Positions 15,791-24,837 of a stretch of 64,000 nt of DNA are shown piece by piece (position 1 is the first letter of the stretch; each line of letters starts with the position of its first letter). The notes beneath the pieces are model-generated. The model was not told the origin of the DNA. It was given only the letters and a program-made list of their open reading frames with translations, and did not search any database. Source of the stretch: Lachnospiraceae bacterium (lineage in GTDB: Bacteria > Bacillota > Clostridia > Lachnospirales > Lachnospiraceae); the NCBI GenBank assembly GCA_017450065.1, contig JAFSYI010000041.1, positions 30,083-94,082 on the forward strand. The letters are read 5' to 3'. A program made the translations under genes and the position numbers.

Positions 15791-18361
15791 CTATTCTTCG
15801 TTTTCATTGGATTCAGGCTCAAATTCCATCACAAAAGGAGCCGGTTCGAATTCCATAACACAGGATACTGTATCGTCTCCGGGATCAAGCCATCCCTTTA
15901 TGGCATCTACTGTTTTATCATATAGTGCCATCATCTCATCATGCATTTCTTCCGTGATCCCGTTACCACCCTTCTTAGCCTTATCCTCCAGCTCCTTTGC
16001 CCTTTCTGAAAGCCCTGATGCACCGATCAGCCTGGAAGTACTCTTAAGAGCATGCACATATATCTCGTAATCCTTATAGTCTTCTTTTTTATATGAATCG
16101 CTGATTTTTTTCTTCTTATCCGGTGCTTCATTTATAAACTGTTTAAGGATAGTCTCATACAGCTCACGGTCATTCTGAGAATACCTGAGGCCTGCTTCCA
16201 TGTCTATCCCGGCATCCGAAAGAGGAGAAGTACCACCGCCTTCAATCTTATTTCCCGACTGTAAGCCGGTATTATCATCTGATTCCCTGTTAACATGTTT
16301 TGAAATACTCTCATATGTTATGGCAGACTTGGGAAGAACTCTCTTTAATACCCTTTCCAGCTCAATGATCTCAATGGGCTTGCTTACAAATCCGTCAAAG
16401 CCCACAGAAATGAACATCTCTTTTGCCGTACTGACGGCATTGGCAGTCAATGCTATGATCGGCATATCCACGGCTCCGCCGTGTTTGTCGGCTCTAATGG
16501 CTTTCATCGCCTCTATCCCGTCCATTCCCGGCATCATATGATCCATGAAGACGATATCAAAGCGTTCTTTCCTGCATATATCGATGGCTGCCTGACCCGA
16601 AAGCACTGTTGTAACCTCCATACCATAATTCCTGAAGATCCCTCTTGCCACAGTCAGGTTCATAGGTTCATCATCAACAACCAGTGCTTTAAGTCCAATA
16701 CACCGCATCCTGTTGTTATCCTGTTCATATCCGGGCTCCATGTTAAGGATAGTAGTTACGGGGAAGCAGTAAAAAGGCTTCTCAAGCAGGATCGTATGCG
16801 AGCCTTCCGGCAGGGCAAAATCATCATCTGCCACAACGACAACTGTCATTTCACCTGTAAGCTTCTCTATATAGGAAGGATCGCTTTCATATTCTTCCGC
16901 AGCCACAAAAAGATGTGTCAGCCTCACAGATCCGGTCAGCCTTTTCAGATTCTCTATATTATCCACCCTGTGCATCTGTACATTCAGACCATGTACTATA
17001 TTGCTTACCATCCTGTTATAGTATTCACGCACATGCGGGTCCGGATACTTATCGAAATTCAGATATGCTCCAAGACACAGGCTCTCCCTGCGAAGCAGCG
17101 ACATGCAGCCCGCAGGATCGACAACCTTCTGCGGGATCGATACCTTTATTGTAGTACCATCACCCGGTTTGGAATGAACAGTCAGAAAGCCTCCCAAAGA
17201 CATAACAAATCCACTTACTATGGGAATCCCGAGGCCCAGGCCTCCGCCCATCCTCGTACGTCCCGAATCGGCCTGGTAGAATCTCTCTGTCATACGTTCA
17301 AGTTCTTCCTCGTTCATACCTATGCCTGTATCGGTAACCTCAATGCACAGGTTAATGCCATAGGACTGCTCCGTTGCCGCGATCCTTACATAGACTCCCC
17401 CTTTTACGGTATATTTAAGTCCGTTCATAATAAGATGCCACAGTATCTTCTTAATCTTGTTGACATCCGAATGCATCACCGACGGTATTGCCGGATCCAC
17501 ATCTATGATCAGCTCTATATCAGGGTTCTTGTAAGGACGCAGCTGCATTACAAGATCATATAGCACAGAAGCCAGCATGTAATCCTCATCATTCCTGACA
17601 AGGATATTTCTGTCTATCTCCGAATAATCGAGAATATCGCTTATCTGCTCACCGACTCTCTTACCTGCATCCCGGATTGCCTTTAGTTCGGAGACCAGTT
17701 CATCATCCCCCGCCTTCTCAATACATACACCGGAAAGTCCGACCACAGCATTAACGGGAGTACGTATCTCATGAGATACATTTGCCAGAAAATCATCCAG
17801 TCTTTTCGTAGCATCCTTAAGAAAATCAATCTCATTCATGGATTCATTAAGTACCTGTCCCCATCTGTCTATAATGGTACCCGCGAACCATCCTGTCATA
17901 AAGATTACGATAAGATGCATGACCGTACGGCTTATGATAAGTGCATCCAGACGTGTCCCACCCCGGACCATTATGATGATCTCGTATCCCATTGTCAGGT
18001 AGTAGGTTAATATACACAGATTGATGAGCTTCTTGATACCTGTCATCGTATACAGTATTATCACCGCCGACATTACCACTGCAAGATCAAAGGTACTGGT
18101 CTCGTGTATACCATAGAAAAAAAAAGTTCCCATCATCAGCAGGGAATATATCCACAGCCTTTCACGGGGCTTAAGCATCTGCCTGATATGTATGGTCCAG
18201 CTTGCCATGAGCGCGACACATATTACAATAAGCGCCCATTTTTCCCATGACATAAGTAATGACTCGCCCATCAGAATGATTGAAAAAATGGTATAAGCCA
18301 GAAGGATCATGATATGTGAAGTATTAAACAATTCATTTTTTTCAATATTATGCTCGCTCAT
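15791..18361 (-). CDS. Hybrid histidine kinase with pseudo-receiver, receiver and HPt
   Basis: An 856-residue kinase. Membrane helices occupy residues 15-165; then come HisKA (VSHEIRTPVN, His about 197), the ATPase (HLIMNGLKYT, GGGLGLGI), and a region of about 120 residues with receiver-like spacing but no recognisable acceptor aspartate (ending in LLEKPFYCFPVTTI). A proper receiver follows (ALVVDDEPMN, MDHMMPGMDG, SKPIE) and then an HPt domain with HALKSTS (His about 770). The chain therefore holds a complete phosphorelay up to HPt. The C-terminus repeats VMEFEP twice and ends in acidic residues. The start codon lies one base beyond the stop of the upstream gene at 18363, so the two are surely co-transcribed. 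The final response regulator is not in the window. Confidence 0.9.
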   Translation of the reverse strand: MSEHNIEKNELFNTSHIMILLAYTIFSIILMGESLLMSWEKWALIVICVALMASWTIHIRQMLKPRERLWIYSLLMMGTFFFYGIHETSTFDLAVVMSAVIILYTMTGIKKLINLCILTYYLTMGYEIIIMVRGGTRLDALIISRTVMHLIVIFMTGWFAGTIIDRWGQVLNESMNEIDFLKDATKRLDDFLANVSHEIRTPVNAVVGLSGVCIEKAGDDELVSELKAIRDAGKRVGEQISDILDYSEIDRNILVRNDEDYMLASVLYDLVMQLRPYKNPDIELIIDVDPAIPSVMHSDVNKIKKILWHLIMNGLKYTVKGGVYVRIAATEQSYGINLCIEVTDTGIGMNEEELERMTERFYQADSGRTRMGGGLGLGIPIVSGFVMSLGGFLTVHSKPGDGTTIKVSIPQKVVDPAGCMSLLRRESLCLGAYLNFDKYPDPHVREYYNRMVSNIVHGLNVQMHRVDNIENLKRLTGSVRLTHLFVAAEEYESDPSYIEKLTGEMTVVVVADDDFALPEGSHTILLEKPFYCFPVTTILNMEPGYEQDNNRMRCIGLKALVVDDEPMNLTVARGIFRNYGMEVTTVLSGQAAIDICRKERFDIVFMDHMMPGMDGIEAMKAIRADKHGGAVDMPIIALTANAVSTAKEMFISVGFDGFVSKPIEIIELERVLKRVLPKSAITYESISKHVNRESDDNTGLQSGNKIEGGGTSPLSDAGIDMEAGLRYSQNDRELYETILKQFINEAPDKKKKISDSYKKEDYKDYEIYVHALKSTSRLIGASGLSERAKELEDKAKKGGNGITEEMHDEMMALYDKTVDAIKGWLDPGDDTVSCVMEFEPAPFVMEFEPESNENEE

Positions 18362-18362
18362 T

Positions 18363-20741
18363 CTATTTCTCCCTCATATCAAAATCCTTATCCTCATCTA
18401 TCATGGAGAGCATAATATCCGCAAATCTCGGATCGAACTGGGTTCCGCTCCCCTGCAGTATCTCATTCCTTACAAAGCCCTGCGGCAACGGCTCTCTGTA
18501 GCTCCTGCGGCTCGTCATCGCATCATAGGAATCTGCAACGGCTATTATCCTTGCCTCCTCAGGTATCTCATCACCCTTCAGTCCATCGGGATAACCGCCT
18601 CCTCCATACCTTTCATGATGCCATCTGGCTCCATCTGCAAGCTTAGGCATATCTTTAATATTCTCAAGTATCTTGGCTCCCTTTACAGGGTGGGTCTTAA
18701 TAAGCTCAAATTCTGCATCAGTAAGCTTTGCCGGCTTATTTATCACGGCGTCGGGAACTCCGATCTTACCTACGTCATGAAGCAGTCCCATCATATATAT
18801 CTCATCAAGCTTCTGTTCGGAATATCCAAACCTTCTTGCAATCTCTCTCGAATACTCGGCTACTCTGCCGGAATGGCCGTTCGTGTAGGTATCCTTGGCA
18901 TCTATGGCTTCCGCCAGCGCTCTTACTATATCAAGCGTCAGATTCTCATTTTCCTCTGTCTTTCTCTCAACCTCCTGCGTGAGGTGGTTCTGCAAAAGTA
19001 CCAGCTCAAGCGTATGCTTTACGCGCAGGATAAGACTGTCAGGTACTATGGGCTTCCTGATAAAATCCATTGCACCGAGTGCAAGTCCCCTTGTTTCCGT
19101 TTCCTCATCTTCATCGGCAGTAAGATAAATTACAGGTGTTCTGAATGCTCCTCCACCCTGCTCCCTTAATAATCCGAGAGTCTCAAATCCGTTCATTTCG
19201 GGCATTTTTATATCAAGCAGAATAAGATCCGGGTCATTATCCTTCATAAAATCAAGCAGGGCCTGCCCCGACTTTAGCGCTGTCACCCTGATATTATTCT
19301 TACTCAGTACACTTCCCACAATAGTAAGGTTGGCAGGATCGTCGTCAACCACAACTACCCAGTCACTCTGTTTCTCATCATTGTATTGGTTTTCGTGAAG
19401 ATCTGTGTCTACACTGCCCGATTCAACCATAAGTTCAACAAGCCTTCCGTAATCACCTGCTGACCATGATTTTCTGATGCGGTCGATAACCCGATCCACA
19501 TTGTACTCTGTTATCTCTGGAAGCAGCAGAAAGAAATGATTCTCCCCTATCTGCATCATGACATCGCTGTTTCTTAATGAATTCTGAAGGAGTTCTCTGA
19601 AATGCTCGATTATCTCCATCCTCTCTGCCGCAGGCAGCTGGGTATTGAAAAAACGGACCGTAAAAAGGAGCTTATATGCAGTACCTCTGTAACGGTCCAT
19701 ATATCTTATCATGTAACGGTATATATTTCCGAAAGCCTCACGTCCCATCCACATGGCGCTCTGTGGCACGCTTCTTTCCTCAAGGATATGAGTCAAAGTC
19801 CTGATATCCATATCTCCCGGCACATCATCTTCCCTGAGGTCATCTTCCCTGATGTACAGCCTGTACCCATGCTTACCGTTATTCTTTACATGATAAAGAA
19901 CACGGTCGGCAATATGGAAAAGCTCTGCGAAATCCCTGCCTGCCTCCGGTACCATGACTGCTCCGACAGATGCTCCGATGGGAATCCCCATCGTCTCGCC
20001 CATTATTCTGTGCGCAGCACCGAGCATCTCGGCATTTATTCTCTCCGAATATGTTTTCAGAGCCTCTTCATCTCTTATATTATTACTGAAAATAAGGAAT
20101 TCATCCCCTCCTATGCGCCCGAAGGTTCCGCCGCCTTTCATGTTGTCCCTCATTATCTGCGCAAAGGTTATAAGTACCTCATCGCCTGTCTCATGGCCGT
20201 ATATATCATTTACCAGCTTAAATGAATCAAGATCGATTATGATAAGACAGCCCTTTTCCTGAGTACACTGTCTGCTTATACGGTCATTTACTGCCGATTT
20301 GTTAAGGAACCCTGTAAGCTTGTCTATGGTAGCCTCTTCTTCGAATTTAGCCATCTGTCCATGGGTATTTATTATATTTTCTACTCTGCGGACTAAAATA
20401 TCGGGGTCAAAAGGCTTCCTTATGTAATCGGAAACTCCCATATCAAAGCCTTTTTTCTCGGATGTGCTGTCATCATCTGCCGTGAGAAAGATCACCGGTA
20501 CCTCGGAAAAACCAAGCTCCTTCTCCAGGTCACGGTATTTTTCAAGTGTGATAAATCCGTTCATCACAGGCATTTTTATATCAAGCAGAATAATGTCCGG
20601 AGCACCGTTCGTACGTACATAATCAAGAAGTGACTGTCCCGAATTAAGAGCCGTCACCCTCATATTATGGCTGCTAAGTATTTTACCGGCTGTCTTTAAG
20701 TTAGAAATATCATCATCAACTACGATTATCCAGTCTGCCAT
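18363..20741 (-). CDS. REC-GGDEF-REC-HD-GYP cyclic-di-GMP signalling protein
   Basis: A 792-residue cytoplasmic protein. The first receiver (residues 1-125, acceptor Asp 54) is followed by a GGDEF domain with the intact motif at 211-215. Residues 305-445 look like a second, decayed GGDEF domain whose active site reads GENHF. A second receiver (460-585, acceptor Asp 510) is followed by an HD-GYP domain with LLHDVGKIGVP and HHERYGGGGYP, both intact. It can in principle both make and break cyclic-di-GMP. No RxxD inhibitory site is visible just before GGDEF. The two receivers resemble each other closely (VVDDD, RVTAL, SGQ, LLDIKMP), which suggests internal duplication. It shares an operon with three hybrid kinases that could phosphorylate its receivers. 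A link to motility or pili is plausible but inferred. Confidence 0.92.
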   Translation of the reverse strand: MADWIIVVDDDISNLKTAGKILSSHNMRVTALNSGQSLLDYVRTNGAPDIILLDIKMPVMNGFITLEKYRDLEKELGFSEVPVIFLTADDDSTSEKKGFDMGVSDYIRKPFDPDILVRRVENIINTHGQMAKFEEEATIDKLTGFLNKSAVNDRISRQCTQEKGCLIIIDLDSFKLVNDIYGHETGDEVLITFAQIMRDNMKGGGTFGRIGGDEFLIFSNNIRDEEALKTYSERINAEMLGAAHRIMGETMGIPIGASVGAVMVPEAGRDFAELFHIADRVLYHVKNNGKHGYRLYIREDDLREDDVPGDMDIRTLTHILEERSVPQSAMWMGREAFGNIYRYMIRYMDRYRGTAYKLLFTVRFFNTQLPAAERMEIIEHFRELLQNSLRNSDVMMQIGENHFFLLLPEITEYNVDRVIDRIRKSWSAGDYGRLVELMVESGSVDTDLHENQYNDEKQSDWVVVVDDDPANLTIVGSVLSKNNIRVTALKSGQALLDFMKDNDPDLILLDIKMPEMNGFETLGLLREQGGGAFRTPVIYLTADEDEETETRGLALGAMDFIRKPIVPDSLILRVKHTLELVLLQNHLTQEVERKTEENENLTLDIVRALAEAIDAKDTYTNGHSGRVAEYSREIARRFGYSEQKLDEIYMMGLLHDVGKIGVPDAVINKPAKLTDAEFELIKTHPVKGAKILENIKDMPKLADGARWHHERYGGGGYPDGLKGDEIPEEARIIAVADSYDAMTSRRSYREPLPQGFVRNEILQGSGTQFDPRFADIMLSMIDEDKDFDMREK

Positions 20742-20791
20742 GGTGTTCTCCGTGAATTTATTCCCTGAATCAATTGGTTGCTGTTACCCGG

Positions 20792-23047
20792 TTAACTTTT
20801 TATTACTTTATCCCTCGGAAGATACTTAATAAGCGTCTGTTCCAGTTCATGACTGTTGATCGGCTTTGAAAGATAATCCGTGAAGCCTTCAGCCATATAC
20901 CGTTCCTTTGCTCCGATTATGGCATCGGCAGTCAGACAGATGACCGGCGTCCTGACATTTTTGCCATCCTTTTGCTCTCTTATATGCATAAGTGCCTCTG
21001 TTCCGTCCATCTGAGGCATCCGTTGGTCCATAAGAATGAGGTCATATGTATTCTCACGAGCCATCCTTATTGCCTGTTCACCGCTTTCGGCAGTATCTAT
21101 CTTTATCAGTGTTTTCTTTAACAGTCCCTGTGCCACCTTATGATTTACTTTTGTATCATCAACAACCAGTATGTGCGCCTCGGGTGCCCTGAACTCTTCA
21201 CTGTATTCCTTTACAGACAGTATTTCCTTTTCAAACCTTTCCCTGAAATCCCCTACAGGCTGCGACGAAACTATCTTCTGCGGAATCTCTATCGCGAAGG
21301 TGGAACCACTTCCGTATGTACTTTCAACCTGTATAGATCCTCCCATCATTGTCATAAGCTGATGTGAGATCGCAAGTCCGAGGCCTGTTCCCTCTATTGT
21401 GCTGTTATGAGAGAGATCCAGCCTCTGGAACTTGGTAAAGAGCTTATCCATTTCCTCGCGGTGCATACCTATGCCGGTATCCTTTATCTCTATCGAAAGT
21501 CTCAGCATCTGCCCGGGCTCCATTCCGTTATCGGCCGTGCCCCTCACCTTTATACGCACACTTCCTTTATCGGTATATTTTACGGCATTTGACAGGATGT
21601 TTGTTATCACCTGACGCACTCTTGCCTTGTCTCCGTAAAGTTCATCGGGCAGAGCCTCGTCTACATCCACCGAAAATTCCAGGCCCTTTTCATTTGCCTT
21701 AAAGAACACCATGTTGCTTACATCATTAAGAAGATCGGTCAGTGAATAGGGAGCATCTACTATATCCATCCTGCCGGCTTCTATTTTTGAGAGATCAAGT
21801 ATATCATTGATTATAGAAAGAAGATTTCCGCCGGCGCTCTGGATATTACCGGCGTACATTCTTATATTGTCAAAGTATCTGTCATTTCCGGCAGATTCCC
21901 GCGCTTCCGTACATTCTCTGATTATCAGCTCGTTAAAGCCAAGCACCGCATTGATCGGTGTCCGTATTTCATGAGACATATTTGCAAGGAATTGCGATTT
22001 TGCCGCGTTTGCTTCGTCGGCTATCTTCTTCTGCTCCTTTAGTTCCTCCATATAACGGTAATGCTCGCTGTCATCGGAAAGTGTATACAGCGTACCCACT
22101 ACATTGCCTTTTTCGGTAAGGCGGTTTGCTCTGGGTGTGTATATTTTCCCGTTCAGTCTCAGCGGCTTACCCTCTCCGATAGCGTTTTTGAAGCTCTCTA
22201 TCAGCTCATTTGAGCTACTCTCTTCATCTCTTTGCACAACCGTTTCTTCGATCAGCTTCTGCGCAGGCTTGTTATAGTATGTTATCATTCCGTCGGCATC
22301 GGCAAATATTATCTCCTCGGACAGCTCATCCACAAAATAATTCTGAGCCGCACTTTTTATATCAAGCATTCTGTATCTTATTATCGCAACGAGCATAAAG
22401 ACCGTACATATGGCAAATCCGATTATCATTACATCGATCTTGCGGGCAAGCGGTACCAGCTTGAAGAAATAGATCACATAGCTTACACCCAGAGAATAGA
22501 TCGCTATTGTCATCACAAAGTATCGTTTTTTTGCAATAGAGTTCTTTTCATGTATGAATGATCTGGTTATCATATACATTCCGCCCACGGTATAAAAAAG
22601 ATTCAGGGCAGTCAGAACATAATAAAGAGGTCCCCCTGTGTGCAGCAGCTTTGGGAAATCTCCGTCCATTACGAATTCCATATAATTATAATAGAGATCG
22701 TTGCTTTCAAGATTAAGAATAGTGGCGTATATACCTATATGAATTACGGAAGCTACGGTCCTAAGGCATTCCGGGAATTTAACATCACAAAGCTCGACCA
22801 GGAACAGAAAGAGTGACAGTCCTATCCATATCCTGCCAAGATATGCCATTTTTAAAGCCGTAACATATGTTTCCTGATTATAAGAATGAAGCTCAAGAAG
22901 ACAGCCTGTATCATATACAAGATTGGCAGCAGCGCTGAAAAAAAGGTATGTGTGAAGTCTGCTTTTCCATTTCCTTAAAGCGAACCAGCATACGGCAAAT
23001 AATCCTGCTATCGTAAAATATAGAACACCTATAACAAACTGATACAT
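20792..23047 (-). CDS. Hybrid histidine kinase with 7TM sensor and PAS
   Basis: A 751-residue kinase. Residues 1-225 form a seven-helix membrane sensor of the type seen at the N-terminus of many Firmicute kinases, and residues 235-330 a PAS-like domain (EEIIFADADGMITYYN). Then come HisKA (MSHEIRTPINAV, His about 359), the ATPase (NILSNAVKYT, GTGLGLAI) and a receiver (ILVVDDTKVNHK, MDQRMPQMDG, LSKPIN). It is the first gene of the four-gene signalling run; a promoter with correct spacing lies 47 bases upstream of the ATG. Its sensor class is shared with the kinase at 48557-50782. The signal is unknown. Confidence 0.92.
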   Translation of the reverse strand: MYQFVIGVLYFTIAGLFAVCWFALRKWKSRLHTYLFFSAAANLVYDTGCLLELHSYNQETYVTALKMAYLGRIWIGLSLFLFLVELCDVKFPECLRTVASVIHIGIYATILNLESNDLYYNYMEFVMDGDFPKLLHTGGPLYYVLTALNLFYTVGGMYMITRSFIHEKNSIAKKRYFVMTIAIYSLGVSYVIYFFKLVPLARKIDVMIIGFAICTVFMLVAIIRYRMLDIKSAAQNYFVDELSEEIIFADADGMITYYNKPAQKLIEETVVQRDEESSSNELIESFKNAIGEGKPLRLNGKIYTPRANRLTEKGNVVGTLYTLSDDSEHYRYMEELKEQKKIADEANAAKSQFLANMSHEIRTPINAVLGFNELIIRECTEARESAGNDRYFDNIRMYAGNIQSAGGNLLSIINDILDLSKIEAGRMDIVDAPYSLTDLLNDVSNMVFFKANEKGLEFSVDVDEALPDELYGDKARVRQVITNILSNAVKYTDKGSVRIKVRGTADNGMEPGQMLRLSIEIKDTGIGMHREEMDKLFTKFQRLDLSHNSTIEGTGLGLAISHQLMTMMGGSIQVESTYGSGSTFAIEIPQKIVSSQPVGDFRERFEKEILSVKEYSEEFRAPEAHILVVDDTKVNHKVAQGLLKKTLIKIDTAESGEQAIRMARENTYDLILMDQRMPQMDGTEALMHIREQKDGKNVRTPVICLTADAIIGAKERYMAEGFTDYLSKPINSHELEQTLIKYLPRDKVIKS

Positions 23048-23093
23048 TTATCACCTACGTTTTCTTTCGTGAAAAATGGACATACCTGTTAAC

Positions 23094-23122
23094 AGTATAT
23101 CAAAACACGGCTTTGATTACAA
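23094..23122 (-). promoter_or_regulatory. Promoter of the four-gene signalling operon
   Basis: Read on the minus strand: TTGTAA (23117-23122), 17 bases, TATACT (23094-23099). It stands about 45 bases before the start of the 7TM kinase gene. Confidence 0.6.
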
Positions 23123-23289
23123 CGGACGAAGACGAAAGGAATGTGGCTTTATTCCCATTATTATGATATGATTCTAAGGTCAAAAACTTCTCTTAACATG
23201 ATTTCATGGAAAAAGCAGCTTATGAAAACAGAACATGGTCATAAGGAATCCATAGTCTCATGACGAAATACAGGCAGGAAAGGGACATT

Positions 23290-24351
23290 ATGAAAAGAAT
23301 AATACTTACCGGCGGAGGAACTGCCGGACACGTTACACCGAATATTGCTCTCATCCCCACTCTTAAAGAGTCAGGATATGACATCCAATACATCGGATCA
23401 TATGAAGGTATAGAGAAATCGCTTATGGAGGACATAGGGATACCGTATCACGGGATCGCCTCCGGCAAGCTGAGAAGATATTTTTCCCTCCGGAATTTTA
23501 CCGATCCTTTCAGAGTTCTAAAGGGTTTCTCGCAGGCAAACCGACTTATCCGCGAGCTTAAACCCGATGTCATATTCTCCAAGGGCGGATTTGTATCCGT
23601 ACCTGTGGTAATAGCTGCGGGAAGGAATCATGTTCCTGCGATCATCCATGAATCGGATATGACACCGGGACTTGCGAATAAGCTGTGTTTCAGATCTGCG
23701 AAAAAAATATGCTGCAACTTTCCGGAAACACTTGAACTGCTTCCCAAAGAAAAAGCTGTGCTGTCGGGTTCTCCAATAAGAAAAGAGCTGCTTGAAGGTA
23801 ATCCCGAAGCAGGAAAGGTATTCACGGGATTAACCGATGATAAGCCTGTTATCATGGTGATAGGCGGATCACTCGGCGCTGCCAACGTAAACAGGGCGGT
23901 TAGAAATATACTTCCCGAACTTCTTAAAAAATACAATGTGATCCATCTTACCGGCAAGGGCAAAGGAGATACTTCGCTTAACAATACGCCCGGATACCGC
24001 CAATATGAATATATCAAGGATGAACTAAAGGATCTGTTTGCACTTGCGGATGTTGTCATATCCCGGGCAGGTGCAAATGCCATCTGTGAACTCCTGGCTC
24101 TGAAAAAGCCCAACCTCCTTATCCCCCTGCCGTCAGGCAGCAGCCGGGGGGATCAGCTCCTCAATGCCGAATCCTTTAAAAAACAGGGGTATTCCATGGT
24201 TCTTACAGAGGACGTCCTTACAGACGGGCTTCTTCTTAAGATGATAGATGAACTGTATGAGAGCAGAAATATGTATATTAAATCTATGACTGACAGCAAC
24301 CAGAATGATGCCATAAATACAATCATCTCCCTGATCAGGAAATACTCGTGA
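23290..24351 (+). CDS. murG: UDP-GlcNAc:lipid I N-acetylglucosaminyltransferase (MurG)
   Basis: Adds N-acetylglucosamine to lipid I to form lipid II at the inner face of the membrane, the last cytoplasmic step of peptidoglycan precursor synthesis. The 353-residue protein begins MKRIILTGGGTAGHVTPN, the glycine loop typical of MurG. It contains GGSLGAANVN, the UDP-sugar region (VVISRAGANAICELLALKKP) and GSSRGDQLLNA in the C-terminal half. The start at 23290 is chosen for its site AGGAAAGGG; an in-frame ATG 30 bases upstream is less good. It stands apart from any division or cell wall cluster, between minus-strand genes, and its stop codon lies inside an inverted repeat. Confidence 0.95.
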   Translation: MKRIILTGGGTAGHVTPNIALIPTLKESGYDIQYIGSYEGIEKSLMEDIGIPYHGIASGKLRRYFSLRNFTDPFRVLKGFSQANRLIRELKPDVIFSKGGFVSVPVVIAAGRNHVPAIIHESDMTPGLANKLCFRSAKKICCNFPETLELLPKEKAVLSGSPIRKELLEGNPEAGKVFTGLTDDKPVIMVIGGSLGAANVNRAVRNILPELLKKYNVIHLTGKGKGDTSLNNTPGYRQYEYIKDELKDLFALADVVISRAGANAICELLALKKPNLLIPLPSGSSRGDQLLNAESFKKQGYSMVLTEDVLTDGLLLKMIDELYESRNMYIKSMTDSNQNDAINTIISLIRKYS

Positions 24352-24360
24352 TCAGGGAGA
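24326..24360. repeat. 12-bp inverted repeat spanning the murG stop codon
   Basis: TCTCCCTGATCA (24326-24337) and TGATCAGGGAGA (24349-24360) are perfect complements around an 11-base loop; the TGA is the murG stop. No T-run follows, so it is either a weak terminator or an RNA-stabilising 3' hairpin. Confidence 0.5.
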
Positions 24361-24412
24361 CGGGCAGCTTCACTTCAATATTGTTAAATATATTAAGGAA
24401 CTTTCTTATGTT

Positions 24413-24820
24413 CTATAAAGAGAGCAGCCTGCAAAGCTCCTTCTGTTCATCGGCGTCAGGTGATGTCGGCTTCCACTGAAGCACGGCTCCATCATCCTTA
24501 TATCTCGGGATCAGGTGAACATGAAAATGGAATACAGTCTGTCCTGCCGCTTCGCCGTTGTTCTGTATAATGTTGAATCCGTCGCAACCAAGCTTATCTG
24601 TCATATGTATGGCCAGCTTCTTAGCCAGTTTTAACGCCTTTCCTGCCGTCTCATCATCAAGCTCATAGATATTGGCATAATGTTCCTTGGGAAGTATCAG
24701 AGCATGACCCTTAGTTGCAGGCGCCGCATCAAGGATTACGGTAAAATCATCATCCTCATAGATCTTGTTGGTTTCAAATACACCGTTTGCAAGCTTGCAG
24801 AAAATACAATCATCTTTCAT
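24413..24820 (-). CDS. HIT-family nucleotide hydrolase/transferase
   Basis: A 135-residue protein of the histidine triad family, which acts on nucleoside phosphoramidates and related compounds. The triad is FHFHVHLIPRY near residue 98, and the N-terminus carries the zinc-type motif CIFCKLANG. Length and layout are normal for the bacterial HIT/Hinge-like group. It begins 17 bases after the flavodoxin-SCP2 gene on the same strand, so the two probably form an operon. The cellular substrate is not known for most bacterial members. Confidence 0.93.
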   Translation of the reverse strand: MKDDCIFCKLANGVFETNKIYEDDDFTVILDAAPATKGHALILPKEHYANIYELDDETAGKALKLAKKLAIHMTDKLGCDGFNIIQNNGEAAGQTVFHFHVHLIPRYKDDGAVLQWKPTSPDADEQKELCRLLSL

Positions 24821-24837
24821 TTCTTTTTCCCTTTCTT

